Assembly: GCA_003598085.1 (NCBI GenBank)
Contig: QZKU01000105.1
Coordinates: forward strand, 1-46,284
Source of the DNA: Candidatus Abyssobacteria bacterium SURF_5
GTDB lineage: Bacteria; Abyssobacteria; SURF-5
Direction: 5' to 3'
Length of the DNA: 46,284 nt
Part shown: positions 23,080-32,715 of the stretch, piece by piece
Numbering within the stretch: position 1 is the stretch's first letter
Layout of the letters: each line of letters begins with the position of its first letter
Notes under the pieces: model-generated
Told to the model about the DNA's origin: nothing
Databases searched by the model: none
What the model saw: the letters and a program-made list of their open reading frames with translations, nothing else
Program-made: the position numbers and the translations under genes

Positions 23080-23904
23080 TTATCGTGAAACGGTGTATTC
23101 TTTGCCTTGTTCAAGTGCAATGCCGGCGCCTTCGCCGGTCTTAAATCGTATAGGAATCGATTCCGTCTCCAATCCGTCTTTCGGCTTGTATACATTGAAA
23201 TGCAGGTGCGGCACGGTGGAAAAGCCCGTGTTGCCGGAGTATCCGATCAGACCGCCCTCGAGTATTCTCTCGCCAACACGCACGGCCACCCCGTCTTTCT
23301 CCAAATGCAGGTATTGCCCAAGAGTGCCGTCTTCATGCAATACGATGACGTAATTCGCCTTTTCTTTGAATTCAGGAGTCGGTCCGCCTTCCGAGTGCTG
23401 CGATTCCACCGCAACGACGGTTCCTTCCCTTGATGCATGTATGGGAGTACCCTCCGGCACCCTCCAGTCAATGGAATACCTTGATCCGCCGTGGTGACTG
23501 AATTTACCGCCAAATCCCTGCGTTACCACGACCCTTTTGCCTTCCTCGAAAGGCAATCTGTATATGAACGCGTCATCATGTCGCGCAGTCATATTTCCCA
23601 GCTTGTACCGCCATTCGAAGGAGTAGCGCCACGGCATGTTCCGGATTCTACTCGTGATCCGACAAACGCGAACCAGCTCGTTTGGTCGAACGACAAACGC
23701 GGCACAGTCTTGATCCACCTCTGCATTCTCCCATGTGAACTTGAAGCTGATGGTCACATCGACCGGGCGTCCGTTCCGAACGTATAATGTGGCTTCTCGC
23801 GCGTTCTCCTCCTTCACTACATGTACGAGTTCCTCAGCCGTTGCAAGAGCCGGCAAAGAGAGAACGGCAGAAAGGCAAAAAGCAAGTATCCATTTTCCTT
23901 TCAT
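23080..23904 (-). CDS. Secreted M23-family (LytM) peptidase
   Basis: 274 residues from the ATG at 23904. Signal peptide MKGKWILAFCLSAVLSLPAL, cleaved near ATA-EE. The C-terminal half is an M23 domain: H138 with D146 (SHHGGSRYSIDW), H200 (QYLHL) and the HxH pair H233/H235 (VPHLHFNV). The zinc site is complete. The N-terminal 25-115 region is a beta-rich domain of unknown role. It should cleave peptidoglycan peptide cross-links in the envelope, or serve as a scaffold if inactive. A TAGAAT -10 almost abuts the start and no ribosome-binding site is visible. The gene is flanked by two direct repeats. Confidence 0.88.
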   Translation of the reverse strand: MKGKWILAFCLSAVLSLPALATAEELVHVVKEENAREATLYVRNGRPVDVTISFKFTWENAEVDQDCAAFVVRPNELVRVCRITSRIRNMPWRYSFEWRYKLGNMTARHDDAFIYRLPFEEGKRVVVTQGFGGKFSHHGGSRYSIDWRVPEGTPIHASREGTVVAVESQHSEGGPTPEFKEKANYVIVLHEDGTLGQYLHLEKDGVAVRVGERILEGGLIGYSGNTGFSTVPHLHFNVYKPKDGLETESIPIRFKTGEGAGIALEQGKEYTVSR

Positions 23905-23911
23905 GACATGA

Positions 23912-23939
23912 ATTCTATCATAGTCTTCCCTGCCCACAA
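23912..23939 (-). promoter_or_regulatory. Promoter of the M23 peptidase gene, nearly abutting the start codon
   Basis: Minus strand TTGTGG (23939-23934), 16 bases, TAGAAT (23917-23912). The ATG at 23904 is seven bases past the -10, so the message may be leaderless. Confidence 0.4.
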
Positions 23940-24052
23940 AACTCTTCCCACCAAGAGTCGCAGACGCCAAGAATGATTTGGAACACGAAGTAAACGAATT
24001 TGACGAATTACGCGAACGCCTCTCCCCGAGCGGAGCGCCTAAGCTGACGCGG

Positions 24053-24110
24053 CGCCTCGCGGAATCGCTGTGGGTTGTAGACTGTAACCTGCCTTTTTCT
24101 CTTCCAACCC
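24053..24110. repeat. Direct repeat copy B flanking the M23 peptidase gene
   Basis: Starts CGCCTCGCGGAATCGCTGTG; contains TGTAGACTGTAACCTGCC. It is in the same orientation as copy A at 22771-22827, about 1.28 kb away. Confidence 0.65.
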
Positions 24111-24254
24111 GGAACAATGAAACCTCGAACCTGAAACTTATCCTCGCCACGAGGATTAAGGAAGCACGGAGGAAGAAGAGAAGATCGGAAAGGACACTAA
24201 CCTTTCTTGTCCCACAGACAATGGGAGTCGAGCGCCGGCACGAGTTCCTTGTTT

Positions 24255-26480
<2,226 letters not shown>

Positions 26481-26536
26481 TTACGCCGAGGCCACGCCGC
26501 CGGCGCTTCGTCTTTAACCTGATCTGAGGGGGATGT

Positions 26537-26998
26537 CTAACTGCTGTTCTTCACAAGGGATCGGCAGCCGGTGCACACGCCCCTTACCTCCACGTGCAGT
26601 GACACAGGTTCGCCAAATGCTTCTGCCTCTTCCGGACATGCAATGTTTTCCAGATGCCGAGAGTGGAAGTCGCGAATCAGCCCACACCGTACACAGACAA
26701 AATGGTGGTGCGGCTTGAGGTTGGCGTCAAACCGAACTCTCTCGTGAGATGCTCCGAGGCTGGTTACCAATCCCAGATCAAGAAGCACCCATAAGGTGCG
26801 GTAGACAGTATCCAGCGATATGGTTGGCACCCTCTCGCGTACTCCATTGAATACGGTTTCGGCGTCAGGATGTATGCCGGATTTTGCCACCTCGCGAAAG
26901 ATCTCCAGCCGCTGATGTGTCGATTTCAGGCCGGACCGCTTCAGCCCGTCTTTTAGACGACTCATTCGTTCCTGCAGTTCTTTCGAGTCAATCTCCAT
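26537..26998 (-). CDS. perR: PerR-type peroxide-sensing Fur-family repressor
   Basis: 153 residues. The winged helix is KSTHQRLEIFREVAKSGIHP with ISLDTVYRTLWVL. Structural zinc Cys pairs are C102/C105 and C142/C145. Regulatory metal ligands H43, D91, H97, H99 and D110 match B. subtilis PerR (H37, D85, H91, H93, D104) with a constant offset of six. Asp at the last position favours PerR over Fur or Zur. Metal-catalysed oxidation of the site His should release it from DNA. It precedes katG on the same strand, the expected target. No clear Per box was picked out by eye. Confidence 0.9.
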   Translation of the reverse strand: MEIDSKELQERMSRLKDGLKRSGLKSTHQRLEIFREVAKSGIHPDAETVFNGVRERVPTISLDTVYRTLWVLLDLGLVTSLGASHERVRFDANLKPHHHFVCVRCGLIRDFHSRHLENIACPEEAEAFGEPVSLHVEVRGVCTGCRSLVKNSS

Positions 26999-27161
26999 GC
27001 CGTCTGATTCCTATTTCGGTTTCATTCTTATTTAAAAATATGCCATCAATGAGGACTTTTGGCAAGCGGGTCCCAGACGGCCACCTGACTGACAAGCTTC
27101 CATGATCATCCGCTGAGAAATTGAAAGAATTGTATGCGATTCGGCATCAGGGAAGAGAAGG

Positions 27162-27204
27162 GGTCGCGTCTATTCTTGACAAGTTGTAAAAATGAGGTCG
27201 CATT
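27162..27204. repeat. Short imperfect direct repeat between perR and the NRAMP-like gene
   Basis: GGTCGCGTCTATTCTTGAC at 27162-27180 and GGTCGCATTCTTGAT from 27196. This resembles transposase-associated intergenic repeats, but no transposase is nearby. Confidence 0.4.
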
Positions 27205-27253
27205 CTTGATTGCGCTGTCTAATCCATGAAGTCGGTGGCTTCCAAAAGACCTC

Positions 27254-28555
27254 TTAATTCCAAAGGCCGAAGACGCGGACCAGGAGGAGCAGCGTTACGC
27301 CGACAAGCGAATACGCGACTCCGCAGCAGGCGAGGGCGAGGTTGAGGCGCGACGGGCGGAACTCCGGCGGCACGAGTTTCGTGACGGCGTAGATGTTCAT
27401 GAGATAGATCATCGGGTAAGCGATCAGGCCGGCGGAAACTGCCAGGATCACCAGGAAGACCGGGCGCTGGGCGAGAACGGCAAGAAGCAATCCGCCCCCC
27501 ATTAACATAGCGGTGTAGACCATCCTGAGCGGACTCAGCTCCGCCGTCTGATTCTTTTTTTTTGCCGAGTTATACAGCGACTCGAACATGCGGGGAACAC
27601 CGTCGGCATTGGTGTAGTAGCTGCCCCACAACGCGATGAAGGCGACGCCGATGAAGAGTGGGAACGTCCAGGCGCCCACCGATTCGGTGTAAATCCGCGA
27701 CAGCTTGATTGCGACATCGACCCCCTCAAGGCTTATTCCGCGCGGGCGCAGGACCGTTGCCCCGAGCGACAGGAAAATGAAGGCGATCATCAGAGAGAAG
27801 ACAAAGCCGACGCGCAGATCGAGCAGGCTCTTGCGCAACCCGGCCTGCAGGCCGTCGCCGCGAATCCACTCGTCCCGCTTCTTGACGGCCCAAACGGAAT
27901 GCATGATCGAGGTCGCCGGATCGGTCGGCATGCGGATCAATGCGACAAGAGTCACCAGCGAGCCGGCCGGAATCGCCGGCAGCAGTCCGCCCGCCAGGAA
28001 CTCCTGCGGCTGTGGAAACCGCAGGAAAAAGGCGAGCAGAGTTGTGACAACGAGCACGCCGGACATCGCGATACAGGTAATCTCGAGCCCCTTATAGCGT
28101 CCGGCGAAGATGAGGGCGGCGGTGGCAACGGTAATGATAACGCACCACGCGTTGAACGAGAGCTGTGGAAACGCCGCGAAGAGGACCGACGCGCTCACGC
28201 TGAGCAGCGACGCGACTCCGAGGAACGGGATCGTCAGCAGCAGCATTCCGAAGAAGACCATCATGAACATTCGCATTCGCCGGAACTGCATATACGCGCC
28301 GAGGAGAGAGTCGCCGGTCGCGACGGCGTAGCGCGGGCCGTACTCGAATACGGGATACGTGAACAGGTGCGCGAGCATGATCACCCACAGCAGCGAGAAC
28401 CCGAATCGCGCTCCGGCATACGTTGAGAGGATGACGTGCGTTTGCCCGATGGCGACCATCGCCCAGATCAGGCCCGGCCCGAACTGCGCGAGAAACCGCC
28501 TCAGCCGGTTGGGTCTTTTTTCAGCAACGGATGGTTTTGTCAATGTCGCATTCAT
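27254..28555 (-). CDS. NRAMP-related membrane transporter with altered metal-site motifs
   Basis: 433 residues with about 11 membrane helices. The ATG at 28555 has AGGAG upstream and overlaps the beta-glucuronidase stop by one base (TGATG). The opening QFGPGLIWAMVAIG and AGARFGFSLLWVI match helix 1-2 of NRAMP transporters. Helix 1 DPGN reads GQTH (37-40) and helix 6 MPHN reads MPTD, so the Mn/Fe-binding residues are not conserved. Related non-canonical groups transport Mg or Al, or have unknown substrates. Coupling to a glucuronidase suggests, without proof, an organic or different cation substrate. Confidence 0.8.
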   Translation of the reverse strand: MNATLTKPSVAEKRPNRLRRFLAQFGPGLIWAMVAIGQTHVILSTYAGARFGFSLLWVIMLAHLFTYPVFEYGPRYAVATGDSLLGAYMQFRRMRMFMMVFFGMLLLTIPFLGVASLLSVSASVLFAAFPQLSFNAWCVIITVATAALIFAGRYKGLEITCIAMSGVLVVTTLLAFFLRFPQPQEFLAGGLLPAIPAGSLVTLVALIRMPTDPATSIMHSVWAVKKRDEWIRGDGLQAGLRKSLLDLRVGFVFSLMIAFIFLSLGATVLRPRGISLEGVDVAIKLSRIYTESVGAWTFPLFIGVAFIALWGSYYTNADGVPRMFESLYNSAKKKNQTAELSPLRMVYTAMLMGGGLLLAVLAQRPVFLVILAVSAGLIAYPMIYLMNIYAVTKLVPPEFRPSRLNLALACCGVAYSLVGVTLLLLVRVFGLWN

Positions 28556-30393
28556 CAATCCTGCTCCTGTGATCGTGGCCGCTGGCCGGACTGCCATATC
28601 TGGCGCACGACGTGAGCGGCCAGCTTCGGCCTGCGGTCGCGCGTGAACAGCCCTTTCCGGTTGAAGACGGTTCGCGTGTAATTCTGCGGCGTCTTGAAGT
28701 CGGCGAAATTCCAGATGTGCTCGCCGGCGGTGAAGTTCTTGGAGCGGATCACGTCGATATAGGTCCGCAGCAGCGCCGCCTGATATTCTTCGGTGTAAAC
28801 TTCGGGCGGGTCCGAATGGAGTCCGGCAATCGAGTCGGCGCCGAATTCGGACACGATGATCGGTTTCCTGTGTTTCGCATGGATCGCGTCAAGCTCGTCG
28901 CTGAGTTTTTGCGCGGCGACGTCGAGCCGGCCCGGCTCGGTGTACCAGCCATAGTAGCGATTGATGGAGATCACATCGACCACGTCAAACGTGTAGTCTT
29001 GCGGGCTGTGCACGGCGGCCAGCGTGACCGGCCGCGAAGGGTCGAGCCGTTTCGCGTGTGCGCGCAATTTTCCAAAGAACTCGCCCGCGCTCTCGGTGAA
29101 AGGATCGGGCTCATTGGCGATGCTCCACATGATGACGCTCGGGTGGTTGCAATCGCGCTCGATCAGCTCGGTCAGAATGCCGGTGCACTTGCTGAGGATA
29201 GCATCATTATACATGCCGTAATTCAGGCCGACAGCGGGCATCTCGTCGATCACGAGGAATCCCATGCGGTCCGCCAGCATGAGCTGTTCTTCGGCGTATG
29301 GATAATGCGAGGTCCTGAACGAATTGGCGCCCATCCATTTCATGAGCGAGAAATCTTTCACCATCACCGGCTCACTGACAGCCTTGCCCAATATGGGGAA
29401 ATCCTCATGCTTGCAGGCGCCGTTCAGGTAGACGGGCTTGCCGTTGAGCAGAATCCGGTTTTCGGTCACCTCAATCGAGCGGATGCCGATCTCGGTGTGG
29501 TACTCATCGACGGCTTTCGTGCTTTTCAGCAGATCGAGGCTTAGCCGGTAAAGGTGAGGGCCGTCGGGATGCCAGAGGTCGGGGCGCGGAACGGTAAATT
29601 CGAGTGTCGCGCGGCCGTCCTTCAGAGCGGCTTCCGCTGTTAAAGATTTGTTTCCGCGGCTGAGCGATCCGCGGATGGAGGTTGCGCGTCCGGCCGTCTC
29701 TACTTCGCATGAGACAGTCGCCTTCGCACGCTTCAATTGTGTGCGCACCCGTATCCGTTCGATGCGGTCCTTAGACGTCGCATAGAGCTTGACCGGCCGA
29801 TGGATACCGGCGAATGGCAGGAAATCGAACGGCACGTCCGGGTACTGGCGTCTCATCTCGAGCAGCAGCGGGAGCATTTGGATTTCGGGCACGATCAAGG
29901 CGAAGTTGGAGATGGCTTCGGTCATGAAGTCGGGCGCCTCGCCGCCCGAGACGTGCTCGATGCCGCCGGGCGGGATCGACTGCGAGCCAAGCCGGTTGTT
30001 GATCTTGACAACAAGCTTGTGCCGCGCGCCCGGCTTGGCCAGCGTGCTCAGGTCAAATTCGAATGGGAGCGAATTCCCCTCATGTTCTCCGAGTGTAACT
30101 CCATCGAGCCAGACGTCCGTTTTGTAGCCGGCCGCTCCGAACCGCAGCCGCACCAGGCGCCCGCGCCATTCTGCGGGAATATGGAAATCGGTCTGGTACC
30201 AGGCGCTGCCGTTGTAGAACATGGTATCCTCATACTGCTCGTTCCAACTGCCGGGCACCCCGATGGGCCTGCTCGACGGCAGTCCTTCGAACCAGCATTT
30301 TTCTTCTCCCTGTTCATCCCTATCGAGCGAGAACTGCCAGAGCCCGTCGAGCGCCACGAGATTTCTGTGGGCGTTCACCTGAGGATATAACAT
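28555..30393 (-). CDS. Beta-glucuronidase (glycoside hydrolase family 2)
   Basis: 612 residues, close to E. coli UidA in length and order: sugar-binding domain (about 1-205), immunoglobulin-like domain (206-310) and TIM barrel. The acid/base is E428 in WSIANEPD and the nucleophile is E516 in IIVSEFGADS. The glucuronate-binding N-x-K motif is N578-R-K580 (FNRKGLFTRDRRPK), and SINRYYGWY is conserved. The start follows GGAGG. There is no signal peptide, so it should act on imported glucuronides in the cytoplasm. The N-terminal domain has an insertion around 150-190. It heads a two-gene operon with the NRAMP-like transporter. Confidence 0.92.
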   Translation of the reverse strand: MLYPQVNAHRNLVALDGLWQFSLDRDEQGEEKCWFEGLPSSRPIGVPGSWNEQYEDTMFYNGSAWYQTDFHIPAEWRGRLVRLRFGAAGYKTDVWLDGVTLGEHEGNSLPFEFDLSTLAKPGARHKLVVKINNRLGSQSIPPGGIEHVSGGEAPDFMTEAISNFALIVPEIQMLPLLLEMRRQYPDVPFDFLPFAGIHRPVKLYATSKDRIERIRVRTQLKRAKATVSCEVETAGRATSIRGSLSRGNKSLTAEAALKDGRATLEFTVPRPDLWHPDGPHLYRLSLDLLKSTKAVDEYHTEIGIRSIEVTENRILLNGKPVYLNGACKHEDFPILGKAVSEPVMVKDFSLMKWMGANSFRTSHYPYAEEQLMLADRMGFLVIDEMPAVGLNYGMYNDAILSKCTGILTELIERDCNHPSVIMWSIANEPDPFTESAGEFFGKLRAHAKRLDPSRPVTLAAVHSPQDYTFDVVDVISINRYYGWYTEPGRLDVAAQKLSDELDAIHAKHRKPIIVSEFGADSIAGLHSDPPEVYTEEYQAALLRTYIDVIRSKNFTAGEHIWNFADFKTPQNYTRTVFNRKGLFTRDRRPKLAAHVVRQIWQSGQRPRSQEQD

Positions 30394-30437
30394 GCGCGCC
30401 TCCGTTTTGGGTGGTGCCGGTTAATGGACAGGTTTCG

Positions 30438-30446
30438 ATTATATCA
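30438..30446 (-). promoter_or_regulatory. Extended -10 promoter of the glucuronidase operon
   Basis: Minus strand TGA-TATAAT (30446-30438), an extended -10. The -35 region is poor. It lies next to a GGGGACAGGCACC repeat-like sequence at 30453-30465. Confidence 0.5.
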
Positions 30447-30552
30447 TGCTCCGGGGACAGGCACCATTCTATGCCGGGAGGCGCGGGCTGTATGACGAGA
30501 AGCGGGCGGCCACGTGGGACCACCCCTACGGTTCAGGGGTGAGGGAAGAGAG

Positions 30553-30590
30553 AAAATCCCCCGTAGTCCCCCTTTTTCAAAGGAGGAATG
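30553..30590. repeat. Dispersed repeat, copy 2
   Basis: Contains AATCCCCCGTAGTCCCCC then TTTTTCAAAGGAGGAATG, the reverse complement of the 16281-16318 element with a few changes. Confidence 0.7.
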
Positions 30591-30656
30591 CTTCGGTGGA
30601 TTTAGTAATGGACAGTCGAAGGTTTAAAGGCTCAGGTTGGGCAGGCATCATCGCGG

Positions 30657-30679
30657 GGCCGAATGAATTCGGCCCTACC
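30657..30679. repeat. REP-like hairpin, third copy
   Basis: GGCCGAAT-GA-ATTCGGCC (30657-30674) followed by CTACC. It is the exact reverse complement of the 16215-16232 hairpin and keeps the same flanking pentamer. Confidence 0.75.
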
Positions 30680-30789
30680 GGCGGTGGACACGATTTGGGT
30701 GTGGAGATTAGGAAATTCGAGAAGACATGAATTCCGTAAATGGAGCCAGTCCGCTACGGTTTCCGTGAATGGTGTCAGTCCCTTTGCCG

Positions 30790-30819
30790 TTGACTTTTTT
30801 CCGGTTGATGCGTTATGTT
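30790..30819 (+). promoter_or_regulatory. Possible promoter of the BON-domain gene
   Basis: TTGACT at 30790-30795, 18 bases, TATGTT at 30814-30819. The match is moderate. It favours a start at 30835 or 30862 over earlier in-frame codons. Confidence 0.35.
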
Positions 30820-30861
30820 TGTCTTGTGAATGCGATGGTTCTGGTTGTTCCGGCGATCCGT

Positions 30862-31647
30862 ATGATTCTTGGCGCCTCAAGAACAGGCGCAAGATTCAGG
30901 GCTTTCCTCTGCATTTGCTTTGTCTTCATCTGTTGCTCAACCGCGCTTGCAGACGACCCTCCTGCGGCATCGTCTTCATCGGCGTCGCCAGAGGAAACCA
31001 TTATCACTCAGCAGCATGTGATCGAGTTGAAGGCGGGCGAGAAGAAGCGCGTCCGGGCGGAAGCGAATGTGCTCGAAGTGGCGGTGACGCGGCCGGAAAT
31101 CGTCGAAGGCTTCCTTTCGGGGACACAGCATCTCGTTCTGGTCGCGAATTCTCCCGGCATCGGCAAAATCATTCTGCGGCTGGACAATGAAAAGACGGTC
31201 GCCTATACGGTTCAGGTTTACGTCAGCGATCCGGAAAAATTTGCGGCCGAATTGAGGGAACAGCTCAAGGATGTCCAGAACCTGAATATCGAGGTGGTGA
31301 AAGAGAAGATACTTGTCGAGGGGCGGGTATTGTATTTGAAGGATATGGATGCGATCGAGCGCGCGGTCGGCAACAACCCTTCGATCATCAACCTCACATC
31401 GCTCAGTTCGCGGAACGCGCGGATTCTGGCGCGCGAGATCGAGCGGGAATTGAGGGAGTCGGGCATCTATGGGGTCGAAGTCGAGGTAAGAAAAAACAAG
31501 GTGACGCTGGTGGGAACGCTGGCATCCGAGGTGCTGATAAAGAAAGCCAGGCAAATAGCTTCATCCTACACCCCCAATTACGACAGTCTCCTGACGACCG
31601 GGAAGCCAAAAGAAAAGGAGAAGCTTCAGGCCGCTCCGCCGGGATAA
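30862..31647 (+). CDS. Exported pilus-secretin N-domain / BON-like protein without a secretin domain
   Basis: 261 residues from the ATG at 30862; ATGs at 30835 and 30808 are also possible and none has a good ribosome-binding site. A signal peptide ends CICFVFICCSTALA-DD. The segment VIELKAGEKKRVRAEANVLE and VAYTVQVYV match the N-terminal domain of CpaC/RcpA-type secretins (T2SS-T3SS_pil_N). Two BON-like repeats follow (about 130-190 and 190-240). The protein ends before any secretin barrel, so it cannot be an outer-membrane pore itself. It may be a periplasmic accessory of a Tad or type IV pilus. Its 3' end overlaps lpxK (convergent) by 22 bases. Confidence 0.75.
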   Translation: MILGASRTGARFRAFLCICFVFICCSTALADDPPAASSSSASPEETIITQQHVIELKAGEKKRVRAEANVLEVAVTRPEIVEGFLSGTQHLVLVANSPGIGKIILRLDNEKTVAYTVQVYVSDPEKFAAELREQLKDVQNLNIEVVKEKILVEGRVLYLKDMDAIERAVGNNPSIINLTSLSSRNARILAREIERELRESGIYGVEVEVRKNKVTLVGTLASEVLIKKARQIASSYTPNYDSLLTTGKPKEKEKLQAAPPG

Positions 31648-32705
31648 CTCCCGATAATCTCCAACTCGATTCCCAGCAGAAAGATGTTGGCCGGCTTATC
31701 CACGAGCAGGTTGAGGCGAACGGCGTCTTTCTCGGTAGTGATAATCAGTTCCGCGCCGCATTTTTCCGCCGCCTTGCGGATCCGCTCCGCATCGGCAGCG
31801 ACATACCAATGATGATCGGGGAAGCTGAGCGAGCCGACGACTTCCGCCTCGAGTCTTTTCAGAGTTCGCCCGAACGACTTCGGATTCCCGATGCTCGAAA
31901 GCGCGAGCGCTTTTTTCCTCTTGAGAAAATCAAGCGGAAACGGCTCGTTCTTCGAAAAAGAGACCAAGCTCGAGGGGTGGTGCCGGCTCAGGATCAGTTC
32001 CGCCGGCGGATTCAATCCCTTAAGCTTCTCGACGACATCGGCGTGTTTTCGTTCGTCCACTCGCGTCAACAGAAAACACGTCGCCCGTTTCAACGCGCTC
32101 ATCGGCTCGCGCAGCAAGCCGCGCGGCAGCAGATGGCCGTACCCGAACGGCTCGCTGCAGTCGATAACCACGATGTCTTCGTCGCGCGCGATCGCGCGAT
32201 GCTGGAATCCGTCATCAAGCAGAATGACATCGGGAGAGAAACGCTCGATCGCGAGCCGCGCCGCCCTGATCCTGTCTCCACAGACGATGACCGGCGTCCC
32301 AGGCAGTTTTTTTGCGAGCAGGTACGGCTCGTCGCCGGAGACGCAGGGCGTGACGAGGATTTTTCCTCCTGCATCGGACACAACGACAGGCTCGTCCGTT
32401 TGCGACAGGCGGCCGTAGCCGCGGCTGATAACGGCGACTCGTTTTCCTTCGCCGGTGAATCGCCTGGCGTAGTAGATGACGGCGGGGGGTTTACCGGCGC
32501 CGCCTGCCACTATGTTTCCGATGCTGACGACGCGGGCGCCGACTTTGCGAATCGGAAGAATGCCGAGACGATATCCCGCCTCACGCGCCGCCCATACCGA
32601 GTAGTAGAGGAGGGAGGCGCCGGCGAGAACGGCTCGAGATATGGCGGGAACAATTCCTTTGGCCTCACCGGAAATTACCCGCATATACCATTCGAGATTC
32701 GTCAC
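31626..32705 (-). CDS. lpxK: Tetraacyldisaccharide 4'-kinase LpxK
   Basis: 359 residues. Matches LpxK across its length: VVSIGNIVAGGAGK, VISRGYGR, DEPYLLAKKLPGTPVIVCGDR, VILLDDGFQHRAIARDEDIV, LLPRGLLREPMSALKRA and ELIITTEKDAVRL. It phosphorylates the lipid A precursor at the inner membrane and implies a lipopolysaccharide-bearing outer membrane. The P-loop reads GGAGKPP where most LpxK proteins have GGTGKTP, so the residue after Lys is Pro. The start is GTG at 32705, ten bases after dprA. It is the last gene of the block. Confidence 0.9.
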   Translation of the reverse strand: MTNLEWYMRVISGEAKGIVPAISRAVLAGASLLYYSVWAAREAGYRLGILPIRKVGARVVSIGNIVAGGAGKPPAVIYYARRFTGEGKRVAVISRGYGRLSQTDEPVVVSDAGGKILVTPCVSGDEPYLLAKKLPGTPVIVCGDRIRAARLAIERFSPDVILLDDGFQHRAIARDEDIVVIDCSEPFGYGHLLPRGLLREPMSALKRATCFLLTRVDERKHADVVEKLKGLNPPAELILSRHHPSSLVSFSKNEPFPLDFLKRKKALALSSIGNPKSFGRTLKRLEAEVVGSLSFPDHHWYVAADAERIRKAAEKCGAELIITTEKDAVRLNLLVDKPANIFLLGIELEIIGSYPGGAA

Positions 32706-32715
32706 GTGAATCGGT

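Larger units (their letters stand above)
23905..24254. other. Intergenic stretch between the M23 peptidase and katG
   Basis: 350 bases with the M23 promoter, direct repeat copy B (24053-24110) and a degenerate repeat near 23950-23980. No gene is seen. Confidence 0.5.
30394..30861. other. Intergenic stretch with repeats before the BON-domain gene
   Basis: 468 bases. It holds the divergent glucuronidase promoter, GGGGACAGGCACC at 30453-30465, a repeat shared with 16281-16318, a REP-like hairpin and a short direct repeat (TTCCGTAAATGGAGCCAGTC near 30730, TTCCGTGAATGGTGTCAGTC near 30760). No gene is seen. Confidence 0.5.
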
